Shown here one piece after another: positions 16,278-25,080 of a stretch of 64,000 nucleotides of DNA (position 1 is the stretch's first letter; each line of letters opens with the position of its first letter). The notes under the pieces are model-generated. The model did not search any database, was not told the DNA's origin, and was given only the letters and a program-made list of their open reading frames with translations. The stretch is taken from positions 124,001 through 188,000 of the forward strand of contig WJYM01000006.1 in assembly GCA_009668205.1 (NCBI GenBank), given 5' to 3'. Made by a program: the position numbers and the translations under genes. Origin of the DNA: Enterobacteriaceae bacterium RIT691. GTDB lineage: Bacteria > Pseudomonadota > Gammaproteobacteria > Enterobacterales > Enterobacteriaceae.

Positions 16278-18779
16278 ATGCCTCAGCCCTCATCATGGTC
16301 AAAATATCCTGTCTCTCTTAAACACACTCTGATCTTCATGCTGGTAGCTGCGTCATTCGTGGTTGTTATGCTGATGAATTTTTATCTCAACAACACGGTT
16401 GAAGATATTTTCAGCACCCTGAATGCCGACCTGTTGCAGACCAATAATGCCCTTGCTACACATAAAATCGGGATGTACCTGAATATGCCGGCTCAGGCCG
16501 GGACACGGATTGAAAACCGGTTTGAGGATAATGCGCGCTATCCAGCGGATAAAGTACAGAAAGAGCTTCGCCGTCTGATGCGCGATAACGTCATGGAGGG
16601 CGTTCATCTGAGCCAGATAAGCTATGCCACCGAAACCGGTTCCTACGTGGGTTACTCCCGGGATACCGCAACGGGCGCTCTGCACCTGATAAAAAATCGG
16701 CCGTCGGAAGCCGGTTTTGACTTACTGACCTACGCCGGGAAGAAACCGGACAGTGCGATACTTCGTCAAGACAAAGGCTATGACGTCCTCTCACAGCCCT
16801 GGTTTATGCAGGCCCGCACTATGCGCACGCCCTTCTGGAACGCCAGTATGGTGCATTCGGCGCTTAATAGTGGCCCGGTAATGACCTTCAGGCAGCCGAT
16901 TATTGATGCCAGCGGAGCGTTTCGGGGCGTGGTTTCTGTGGATATTCAACAACAGACACTGAGCCAGTTCCTGAGGAAAATGAAACGCGGGAATCTTGAT
17001 ACGTTGTTTCTTGTTAACCGAAGCGGAAACCTGGTGGCCGCTTCCGGTGATATCCCCCCTACCGTGCTAAGCCTGGCTCAGCATCTCCTTCATTCTGAAT
17101 CCGCCCAGGTTGATGTCGGTAAGACGCCAGTGGACACCGGAAACGGAAAACTCATGCTGATCAGTGATGTGACGGATGAAGCCCATCTGTTGCCGTTATC
17201 ACTGGTCATTATCAGTCCCGGTAACTATTTACGTTCACTCATCGCACATTACTCCTGGCGCAATACGCTCGGTCTGGTGGCCGTGGTGACAGGTGTTTTA
17301 ATCTGCGTGATCTTTCTCCTGCTGCAGTTAACCGGGCCACTTGAAGAGATTATCCACCGGGTATATCAACTCGGGACCCCACACTGGACCCGGCTGGCCA
17401 GAGGTAAAATGTTTCCGGAGATAGCCGAACTGGCCACGGAGCTGGATAAAAAATCAGAATCAATGACAGCCCTGCTGGAAGCAAACAGAAACCAGCTGGA
17501 AACCGACAAAGAAACCGGACTGCCGACCCTTGCCGGGCTGGTTAACAATGCCGATATTTATGCGCAGCGTAACATGCTGGCCCTGCTCCATCTCAGCAAC
17601 CACAGTTCACTGTCAAATCTGCTCGGACCCGAAGCAGGACTGGGGCTTGTGCGTTTTGTGCTGGCGCAGCTGAATGCGATATTCCCGGAAGGGATGCTGG
17701 TAGCACGCGTCAGAAGTGACAAGCTGCTGCTGATTTTTCCGCCGGTCGCTGGCATGCAGCAGGCCGAGGTGGTGATGAGCAAGTTACAGGAGATGCTCTC
17801 CTCATCGATGACGGCCAGTACCGATGCCGGATTTATCCTCACCGGCCATGCCGGATGTGTCATGGAAAATATCACCCCGCAAAGACTGGATGCCCTGCTG
17901 CTGAATGCCGGAATTGCCCTGCACGACGCCCGTAAGCAGACCTCTGATAATCACGTGCTGATGTTCACTCAGCAGATGTACAACGATGGCCTTAACCGTA
18001 CTGTCATGCATGAGCAGCTGATCCATGCGCTGGAACGCAATGAGTTTTCATTGGTGATGCAACCGATTATCGGCCTGGATGACAGCTTTCAGTGTCGCGA
18101 GGGGGAATGCCTGGTCCGGTGGCACAGCGAGGTCCTCGGTTTTGTTTCCCCGGATAAATTCATTGGTCTGGCGGAAGATACCGGGCTGATTATTCCGCTC
18201 GGCCGGTGGATCATCGAAAATGCCTGCCAGGAGCTGGCGCGGTTCATTGCCCGCGGGGCCCCGGAAAACTTCAAACTGCATATCAATGTGTCTCCGCTGG
18301 AGCTGGGGCAGGCTAATTTTGTGGCCGGATTGGCGGAATGCCTCAAATATCACCGGCTTCGCCCTGAGAATATTTGCATCGAAATCACAGAAACCGTGCT
18401 GATGAATGACAAGCATGTGGCGCTGGGCCAGCTGACTGAATTGCGAAATATGGGCATCTCGGTTGCTCTGGATGATTTTGGCTCCGGTTACTCCAGCTTG
18501 TCCTATCTGCACATGCTGCCGTTTGATCAGCTGAAAATCGACCGTGATTTCGTGAAAGATATCCTGCTTAACAGCCGCAGTGAATCCGTGATTGCCTCGG
18601 TGCTGGACCTGGCCAGACGCTTTAAAACACCGCTTGTTGCCGAAGGGATTGAAACACCTGAAATGGGAGACAAACTCCGTGCCATGGGCTGTGAGCTGGC
18701 ACAGGGTTACTTTTATGGTCGTCCGCAGGCCTTTGATAGCTGGCCGGTGGCTGACGGGGAATTCCGTCTTACGCCCTGA
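16278..18779 (+). CDS. dCache-degenerate GGDEF-EAL cyclic-di-GMP phosphodiesterase
   Basis: 833 residues. Membrane helix 1 is at about 14-37. A periplasmic double-Cache sensor (about 40-320) has the typical YDVLSQPWFMQAR and GVVSVDIQQQTLSQF. Helix 2 is at about 333-353, followed by a HAMP-like linker. The GGDEF-like domain (about 410-560) has RSDKL where GGDEF should be, so it cannot be an active cyclase. The EAL domain (about 575-825) has ECLVRW in place of EAL but keeps the catalytic acids in INVSPLEL, EITETV, DDFGSGYSS, LKIDRDFV, EGIET and QGYFYGRP, so hydrolysis of c-di-GMP is likely. It lies just right of dif. An MASE1 gene follows, hinting at a local c-di-GMP theme. The signal sensed is unknown. 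Confidence 0.88.
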   Translation: MPQPSSWSKYPVSLKHTLIFMLVAASFVVVMLMNFYLNNTVEDIFSTLNADLLQTNNALATHKIGMYLNMPAQAGTRIENRFEDNARYPADKVQKELRRLMRDNVMEGVHLSQISYATETGSYVGYSRDTATGALHLIKNRPSEAGFDLLTYAGKKPDSAILRQDKGYDVLSQPWFMQARTMRTPFWNASMVHSALNSGPVMTFRQPIIDASGAFRGVVSVDIQQQTLSQFLRKMKRGNLDTLFLVNRSGNLVAASGDIPPTVLSLAQHLLHSESAQVDVGKTPVDTGNGKLMLISDVTDEAHLLPLSLVIISPGNYLRSLIAHYSWRNTLGLVAVVTGVLICVIFLLLQLTGPLEEIIHRVYQLGTPHWTRLARGKMFPEIAELATELDKKSESMTALLEANRNQLETDKETGLPTLAGLVNNADIYAQRNMLALLHLSNHSSLSNLLGPEAGLGLVRFVLAQLNAIFPEGMLVARVRSDKLLLIFPPVAGMQQAEVVMSKLQEMLSSSMTASTDAGFILTGHAGCVMENITPQRLDALLLNAGIALHDARKQTSDNHVLMFTQQMYNDGLNRTVMHEQLIHALERNEFSLVMQPIIGLDDSFQCREGECLVRWHSEVLGFVSPDKFIGLAEDTGLIIPLGRWIIENACQELARFIARGAPENFKLHINVSPLELGQANFVAGLAECLKYHRLRPENICIEITETVLMNDKHVALGQLTELRNMGISVALDDFGSGYSSLSYLHMLPFDQLKIDRDFVKDILLNSRSESVIASVLDLARRFKTPLVAEGIETPEMGDKLRAMGCELAQGYFYGRPQAFDSWPVADGEFRLTP

Positions 18780-18954
18780 CAGGTCAGTATGCTGTTTGTC
18801 TCAATTCTGACCGCCACGCGATAATGCGCAATCTGACGACGAGAACCATAATTGAGGTTATGCGTGCCTGATAGCTTAAAGAGCAATTGTCAGGCGCTTA
18901 TTTATCAATAACCCTTGTCCACCGTTGCAGTTTAATTTCCGGAAAATCATCACG

Positions 18955-20202
18955 ATGCTGAATTCCGCAAAGCTTTATCAGGTTTGGGTTCTGCTGGCCT
19001 GGGGGTTTTTATATTTCGCCTTGGGATACCTGTCGTTGTCGCTGGATGATCCTGGCAGCCGCATCGCTTATATCTGGCTTCCGGCGGGCATGGCGGTTAG
19101 CGCCTTTCTTCTTTCTTCACGACGAAGCTGGCCCCTGCTTTATCTGTCATTGTTGATTGGCCGTCTGGCGCTGGATGTTACTTTTCAGCATTCGCTCACG
19201 GTGTCGCTCGGTCTGGCACTTATCTCCTTGACCAATGATATGGCCATTGCCTGGACCGTGCGCCATTTCACTCGGGGTCGCGATCTTCTGTTCAAAGTGA
19301 CGACCTGGTTTGTGGCGACGTTGTGCATCAGCGCGGTAGCGGCTGCCATGGGCGTGTCCTGGCTGGCATGGCTACAGGGTACGCCTTATTTAAAAGGCAT
19401 TTGGATCTGGTGGAGTGCTAACGTCACCGGCACATTATTTGTTACGCCTGCCCTTGTCGGTTTAGCCGCTAATTCAACCTCTGCTGGGCGCATTTCACCC
19501 CTAACGTCCCTTCTGCTGCTGGTCGCGGTGCTTGCGGTTACCCTGCTCATCTTTTTCAGAACGCCTGGCGAGTCTGAAAGTATTACCCTCACCTACTCCG
19601 TCGCCTGTATTCCGCTGATGCTGATAACCGTGACCGCCGTGCTCTGTAATACCCTGATGGGCTCGCTGGCGTTTATTTTATTCAGTACGGTGGTGATTGC
19701 TGCTTCTTGGTTTGAAACCGGGCCATTTTATATTGCCCGTCTGACCACCGAAGGATCCATTATTTTGGGGCAGTGTTACTTGTGCGGATCGGCGTTGTTG
19801 ATTGTTTTTATTCGTGCGCAAAAAATTTTCGTACAGGCAAACAAGCCTGAATATCTTATTCAGGGCATAGCCTATTCGCTTAACCCGCAAACGGGTCGGA
19901 TAGGCTGGAACCCGCACACTGACTCACCTCTTTTAGCCGCACTTTCACCTATCGTCACGCGTGAAGCCCTGCTGGCACATATTCCTGATGCCGGACAACA
20001 AGCACAACTTCTTGCGCGCTGGCAGGCCGTCAGCGAATACCATTCGGTTGAGGATGGATTTCGTTTTGTCCTTGAACTGGAGGGGCATAAGCCGGTCGAA
20101 ATCGCCGAAAATAATACGCTGATGGTCGCCGGGTCGATAATAGGTTTCTGGACTCAGCCACATTCTGGCCTGTTTCAACTTCTGTCGCAGGGAGAACGCT
20201 AA
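18955..20202 (+). CDS. MASE1-domain membrane sensor without an output cyclase
   Basis: 415 residues. About 290 N-terminal residues form eight or more membrane helices of the MASE1 type, with the characteristic RIAYIWLPAGMAVSAFLL and GIWIWWSANVTGTLFVTPAL. A soluble C-terminal region of about 110 residues (EYLIQGIAYSLNPQTGRIGW onward) looks PAS-like, but no GGDEF, EAL or kinase domain follows. In E. coli, MASE1 is the input module of DgcE, so this is a stand-alone version. The frame opens at 18925 with TTG, but the ATG at 18955 is preferred. The next gene starts one base after its stop, so the two products probably act together. Confidence 0.8.
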   Translation: MLNSAKLYQVWVLLAWGFLYFALGYLSLSLDDPGSRIAYIWLPAGMAVSAFLLSSRRSWPLLYLSLLIGRLALDVTFQHSLTVSLGLALISLTNDMAIAWTVRHFTRGRDLLFKVTTWFVATLCISAVAAAMGVSWLAWLQGTPYLKGIWIWWSANVTGTLFVTPALVGLAANSTSAGRISPLTSLLLLVAVLAVTLLIFFRTPGESESITLTYSVACIPLMLITVTAVLCNTLMGSLAFILFSTVVIAASWFETGPFYIARLTTEGSIILGQCYLCGSALLIVFIRAQKIFVQANKPEYLIQGIAYSLNPQTGRIGWNPHTDSPLLAALSPIVTREALLAHIPDAGQQAQLLARWQAVSEYHSVEDGFRFVLELEGHKPVEIAENNTLMVAGSIIGFWTQPHSGLFQLLSQGER

Positions 20203-20203
20203 A

Positions 20204-21484
20204 ATGCTGCAAATCGCTTTTTTACTCGCGGGCGCGGCATTTGTCCGCAAGGCAGCGCCTTTTTTGCTGCTGGCAGGCGTTATCTGGGGTGGCCTGGGAC
20301 TGTCGATTTTTATTGATGGTCTGCAAGGCGAGAGGCATTTCCCGTTGCATGTTTTTGGCTGGCTGTTGTTCACGGACAGCATGGTCTCGCTGGCGCTAGG
20401 GTCGGCAGCAACGGGCACCCAGCGCGGCGTGTTTTACTTTAAAGGCGGCCTCTTTTTGCTCATCGCGCTGCTGATTTTGTCCGGGCGGCACGGCGGAAAT
20501 CTGGTGCTGGCCGTGGTGTTCGGCATGGCGTATTTCATTACCGGGCTGTTTGTCATCGCTTCTGCTGTGGTGGTGCGTTTTCGCCACTGGCGGCATTCGC
20601 TGCTTTCAGGCCTGCTGCAGATTGCCTTCGCCCTCTTCCTGTTTTTACCCTATCCCACCGAGCACGATGGTACCGTGTCGCAGTTCATCGGCATGGTGTT
20701 GATCACCGGCGGGATCCGTTCAGTGTTTCTGTCGGCGCGGATGTGGCGAATTAAACAGGGCCGTTCAGTGTTCGATATTCTTGCACCGCAGGACCTTCTG
20801 GGTCACAGCCGTGAGGATATACCCGCCGCTATAGAGGCTCCGCTCTCCGGAGGTACGCTGATTGTTCACGTCTGGACGCCGGAAGGTTCAGCGGAAAACG
20901 AAACGCTGCCGCGACCGGTGATCAGCCGCTACATCGCCGCAGTGGATGCCAATGGCGTGGTGTCGACCGGTCACGCGGCGTTGGAACTGCCACCATCGCT
21001 GTACATCAGCCTTTACCCGGCGGCGGACATCGATCGTTCTCCGTCTGAGTTCTTTAACACGCTGAAAGCGGTGGAATCCAATACGGTGCCGGGTAAATTC
21101 CAGCCGGACTACCCGACTGAGGCCCGCGAATGGTGTGAATCGGACCGTAAAATCACGTTTAATACCTTCAACGAGGCCTCATTGTTGAGTTTTTGTCAGC
21201 GCTACCGGCAGTCGGAAACCTACAACCTGACCTGGCGCAACTGCTCCAGCAGCGTGGCCTATGCGCTGGAAGCCGCGTTAGACGGCGTATTGCAGGAGCG
21301 TTGTAGCTGGGGCGGTTTTCTGCGCCTCTTCCTGACACCAGAGCTATGGATTGCCTCTCAGCTGCGCAAACGTGCGACCACGATGGCCTGGACACCGGGG
21401 TTGGTGCTGGATTACACCCGGGCGCTGCACGCCATCGTTCAGCCGAGCGGTGTTTCGCTGTTGTCGTTCCTCAAACAACGATGA
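20204..21484 (+). CDS. HdeD-like membrane protein fused to a putative cysteine-hydrolase domain
   Basis: 426 residues. The first 190 or so form six membrane helices resembling the HdeD acid-resistance protein (FLLIALLILSGRHGGN, GMAYFITGLFVIASA). From about residue 215 a soluble domain starts with GGTLIVHVWTPEG and contains STGHAALELPPS and then TWRNCSSSVAYALEAALDG. A conserved His before a Cys in an NC motif is the order found in permuted papain-like families (DUF4105/Lnb, PPPDE or LRAT type), so thiol-hydrolase activity is inferred. It sits in TAA-A-ATG coupling behind the MASE1 gene and converges on the MFS gene with a six-base gap. Confidence 0.7.
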   Translation: MLQIAFLLAGAAFVRKAAPFLLLAGVIWGGLGLSIFIDGLQGERHFPLHVFGWLLFTDSMVSLALGSAATGTQRGVFYFKGGLFLLIALLILSGRHGGNLVLAVVFGMAYFITGLFVIASAVVVRFRHWRHSLLSGLLQIAFALFLFLPYPTEHDGTVSQFIGMVLITGGIRSVFLSARMWRIKQGRSVFDILAPQDLLGHSREDIPAAIEAPLSGGTLIVHVWTPEGSAENETLPRPVISRYIAAVDANGVVSTGHAALELPPSLYISLYPAADIDRSPSEFFNTLKAVESNTVPGKFQPDYPTEAREWCESDRKITFNTFNEASLLSFCQRYRQSETYNLTWRNCSSSVAYALEAALDGVLQERCSWGGFLRLFLTPELWIASQLRKRATTMAWTPGLVLDYTRALHAIVQPSGVSLLSFLKQR

Positions 21485-21490
21485 ATGGTT

Positions 21491-22621
21491 TTAGCGACGC
21501 ATTTTGAAGCGGGCTTGCAGGCTGTAAACGGCAAACAGCACGCACAGCGAGCCGGTAAGCCACGGCAGACCGTGTGTTGATAGCCGCATTGCAAGCCCGC
21601 CGAGCAGCGGCCCGATTAATGCCCCCGCACCCCATGCGACTGACATGGCGGCATAGATCCCCGCCAGCTGCGCCCCTCTGAACTGTTCCCCGACCCAGGT
21701 GATGGCTACGGTGTAGATGCCGACAAAAATGCCGCCCCAAATGAACAGGAGAACGTAAGCCAGCAGCGGAACTGTCAGGATGAATGGCCAAATAAACGCC
21801 AGCGCGGCGGCAACGCAGGCCAGCCAGCGCATTAGCGCCAGGCGGTTAACGTTATCTGCCAGCCAACCGACGGGAAGTTGCAGGATTATCGCACCAAACA
21901 TCAGCACTGAAATCAGCAGCGTCGCCGCCGATTCGCTCCAGCCCAGTTTGATGGCGTAAAGGGAAAGAAAATTCATCCCCATTACCTCGACGGCGGCATT
22001 CAGCACCGTCGCCGCAATCGGCAGCGAGGCGAGCTTCAGGCTGGTGAGAAAGCTTTCTGCCGCCTCAGAATGAATTTCGAAACGGGGCATACGCGTGGCA
22101 AAAATTAGCCCCGCGGCAAACAGCGCGAGTGCGACGGCAACAAAAAAGGCTGCGCTACCGTCGCTGCCTACCGCGACCAGAATCAGCGGACCCGTCGCAA
22201 ACCCGAGCGACATTCCCGCGGTGTAAAGTGCCAGCACTTTGCCCCTCGCCTGCTCGACGGTGCTGTCGTTTAGCCAGGTTTCGGTCTGCACCATGATGAT
22301 TTCACTGAATAAGCCGAGCCCCAGGCGCAGTAAAAACCAGTACGGCAGCGTAATGACAGCGAACAAGGCAAAGGTCAGCGCCAGTGCGGAAAGTGAAACC
22401 AGCATCATCGCCTGCGGGCTGAAACGGCGAAAAAGCGCAGGCAAAAACGGCGCAATCATAAACACGCCGACGGCATGCATCGCGGCGTTTAGGCCAATCA
22501 GGCTCTCAGACATTCCCGCTTCATGCAGGCGCAATGCAATCAGCGGCGAACTCAGGCCGTAGGTCAGGCCGAAAACGGTGACCGCAAAGAGGATTGCGGC
22601 GGGACGCCAGCTGATTAACAT
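21491..22621 (-). CDS. MFS transporter, YcaD-like
   Basis: 376 residues from MLISWRPAAILFAVTVFG, with 12 predicted helices. Family features include the loop 2-3 region FRRFSPQAMMLVSLSAL, the WLNDSTVEQARGKVLALYTAGMSLGFATGP segment seen in YcaD-type permeases, and LPVGWLADNVNRLALM. The open frame begins at 22774, but the ATG at 22621 has GGAA at suitable spacing and begins with the first helix. It is divergent from a LysR gene 192 bases away. Substrate unknown. Confidence 0.85.
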   Translation of the reverse strand: MLISWRPAAILFAVTVFGLTYGLSSPLIALRLHEAGMSESLIGLNAAMHAVGVFMIAPFLPALFRRFSPQAMMLVSLSALALTFALFAVITLPYWFLLRLGLGLFSEIIMVQTETWLNDSTVEQARGKVLALYTAGMSLGFATGPLILVAVGSDGSAAFFVAVALALFAAGLIFATRMPRFEIHSEAAESFLTSLKLASLPIAATVLNAAVEVMGMNFLSLYAIKLGWSESAATLLISVLMFGAIILQLPVGWLADNVNRLALMRWLACVAAALAFIWPFILTVPLLAYVLLFIWGGIFVGIYTVAITWVGEQFRGAQLAGIYAAMSVAWGAGALIGPLLGGLAMRLSTHGLPWLTGSLCVLFAVYSLQARFKMRR

Positions 22622-22813
22622 CGTTCCGTGTCTTCTGTCGGGACTGTTTCTCAAACTGTAGATAATGTGGGATTTTGTGCCAGCGCCGTTTTCTCTTTGG
22701 CCGTTTTTTTTGAGAAAAGTGGGTATTCCGGGTGCTATAATATTTACCTGCTCAGAACGGAATATGAGCTTCATTGTATTTATGACTTATCCACTGCTAA
22801 AGGTTGGTGTGGG

Positions 22814-23722
22814 ATGATCAATTTGCGTAATTTAAGAAACTTTGACCTCAATGGACTCCCTCTTTTTTTCTCTGTTTTTAAGCATTCCAGTATCACGAAA
22901 GCGGCAATGGAGCTTGAAACTTCGCCTTCCAATGTCACTCAGGGCATCAATAAACTCCGAAAGCATTTTAACGATCCGCTTTTTGTCAGGGTTGGCATGG
23001 GAATAGAACCCACGATATTTTGTACCCAACTGCATGCTGCCTTGCTGTCGAGCTTTAGTGAGATGTGCGGTTCGATGTTCAGTGAGGATGCAAAAGAAGA
23101 AATTGTTATCTATTCTCCCGATGGGCCGATGTTCGATTTTATTGATAAGTATTCGAAGGCTGAAGGCACAGAGACCCTGCCGAAAATCACCCATATCAGC
23201 CAGGTGGTAGACAGTAATACCGCCCTGGAGCTGTTCTCATTCCGCAAGGCCGATATTGTTATCACCCATGAAAAAACTGTCAGCCCCGGCATTATCAGCA
23301 CCAAACTGTATACCATGCGAGTTTTTATCGCCTTTGGCAATCAACATCCGCAAAGGGAAGCCTTGAGCGATGTGCATAATAATGACAAAGCCATGCTTGA
23401 GCAGCCGTGGGTGACCGTGAACAACAGTTTTGCTTACTATCAGTCTATCAGGAAAAATAACGAGGCCATTTCAAAGATAATTAGGAAAAGAAAAAAAGTG
23501 GTCTTTGAAAGCTCATCGCAATTCCTGAATCTGTTGTTTATCGAAAAAAATAATGCCATCGGGGTGCTGTCGGAATTGGTTTATAAAAATATGAATAAGG
23601 CCTGGCGAGAAAGCATTAGTTTAATCCCCTCCCCTGAAATTGAACTGGATGTTTATATCAATTATAAAACCAGCGCCAAAAAACTGATGCCGATAATTGA
23701 TATTTTCAAAGGTAAAGCGTAA
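22814..23722 (+). CDS. LysR-family regulator, LeuO-like, next to the autotransporters
   Basis: 302 residues. The N-terminal HTH reads DLNGLPLFFSVFKHSSITKAAMELETSPSNVTQGINKLRKHFNDPLFVRVG in pattern, resembling LeuO more than metabolic LysR proteins. Only the HTH is well conserved, and the effector domain is divergent. The gene looks more AT-rich than its neighbours, with many AAA and AAT codons, suggesting acquisition. The frame opens at 22628, but the ATG at 22814 follows GGTGTGGG and begins the HTH. It is divergent from the MFS gene and convergent with the autotransporter gene, both plausible targets. Confidence 0.85.
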   Translation: MINLRNLRNFDLNGLPLFFSVFKHSSITKAAMELETSPSNVTQGINKLRKHFNDPLFVRVGMGIEPTIFCTQLHAALLSSFSEMCGSMFSEDAKEEIVIYSPDGPMFDFIDKYSKAEGTETLPKITHISQVVDSNTALELFSFRKADIVITHEKTVSPGIISTKLYTMRVFIAFGNQHPQREALSDVHNNDKAMLEQPWVTVNNSFAYYQSIRKNNEAISKIIRKRKKVVFESSSQFLNLLFIEKNNAIGVLSELVYKNMNKAWRESISLIPSPEIELDVYINYKTSAKKLMPIIDIFKGKA

Positions 23723-23723
23723 C

Positions 23724-23754
23724 AAAAAAAGCCCTTCGATGAAGAAGGGCTTTT
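23724..23754. terminator. Bidirectional terminator between lysR and the first autotransporter
   Basis: AAGCCCTTC (23729-23737) pairs with GAAGGGCTT (23744-23752) around GATGAA. TTTT follows on the plus strand. On the minus strand seven T residues follow (complement of 23724-23730), serving the autotransporter transcript. Confidence 0.9.
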
Positions 23755-23769
23755 AGGCTTACAGATTAA

Positions 23770-25080
23770 TTAGAAATTATATTTATAATTCACCATCAGG
23801 CCTTTATCGCTGATGCCGTCCTCTTTCCAGTGGAAAGCTTCCAGCGAGGCCGCGGTGTTACCGGCATGATACTTCACGCCGACCTGCGCCATGCCGTTAA
23901 TACCCCCGCCTTTCTGACCATCATCCACGGCAAACTTCTGCCCGGATGCGCCCTGCAGCGACGCGGTTTTGCCACTGGTTGAGTAGCTCAGGTTCGGGCC
24001 ACCCTCAACGGTCGCCGTTGCTGCCCAGCCGTTCTTACCGGCGTAGCTCAGCTTCATGCCGACCACGGAATCCACGGCGGTTTCGGTGGTGCTGTTCATG
24101 TTGAGATTGAAGTCACCTGCCCCGGTTTCTTTGTAGCCGTCGTCCAGGGTGTGGCGCAGCTTAACACCGGCATACGAGGCGATATCCAGCCCTTCGCTGA
24201 CATTGAAGGTTTTACGGCCTTCAGAGCGCAGTTCCAGATACTGCTGTTTGGTATCGGCAGACGCCTGCTTGTTTACATCGCCGTAGTTAATGCCGCGCTT
24301 GCTGTCGAGCTGATGCACGTCATAACGCAGGCCGTTGTTCCAGGACAGACCGTTTTCGCCAATCGGCATGGCGTGATCCAGACCAAAGAACTGGCTGTAA
24401 CCACCGGTAATGCCATCCTGACCGGCGCTGACGTTGCCGTCGCCGTCCAGACGCGCGATACCGTATTCCAGGGTTAACGACTGATTGTTACCGAAGCCGA
24501 GTTTCTGGCGCAGCGCCATCATATCGTACTGGGTGTCATTGCTGAGCTCTGCCCGCGGATCGCCTTTCGCCACCACGTTAAACGACAGACCGTTGCTGAC
24601 CATCGGTGCCGCATCGGCCAGCATATCGAAGCGGTTGCTGAGCACGCGCGCATCGCGGGCGACGTTCAGTGCCTGGCTGCCGCTGATCTGCTTCATGGCT
24701 TTGGTGACGTCCGATGAGGTCGCCATATTCAGGCTGCTGTACAGCTCGTTGTTGGTGTAACCCGCATCCAGCGCCGAGGCGACGCTGTTGACGCTGCTGT
24801 CATTCACTACCGAGGTGTAGGCGTTTTTGCTCATGGTGACGTCAACATTGCCGTTGGCATCGGTGGAACCTTGTGCGGTCCAGACCACGCTCGTTGAGGT
24901 GATAGCACTGGCATCGGTCAGGTTATTGCCTTCAACCACGTTATCAAAGGTGACCGAGGTGGCAGCGGTACCCGCGGCAAAGCCGGTGTTAACTTCCACG
25001 CCGTTCATGCTGGCATTGTTCATCATCAGCTTACCGGCGCTGGCATTGGCGCTGGTGCCGACTACATAGCCATTGAGACT
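23770..25080 (-). repeat. Direct repeat copy A: autotransporter 3' region
   Basis: The last 1.3 kb of this gene repeats 28104-29415. The terminal 330 or so encoded residues differ at only about five positions and the DNA is nearly the same. The copies are direct and 4.3 kb apart, so homologous recombination between them could delete or exchange passenger segments. Confidence 0.85.
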
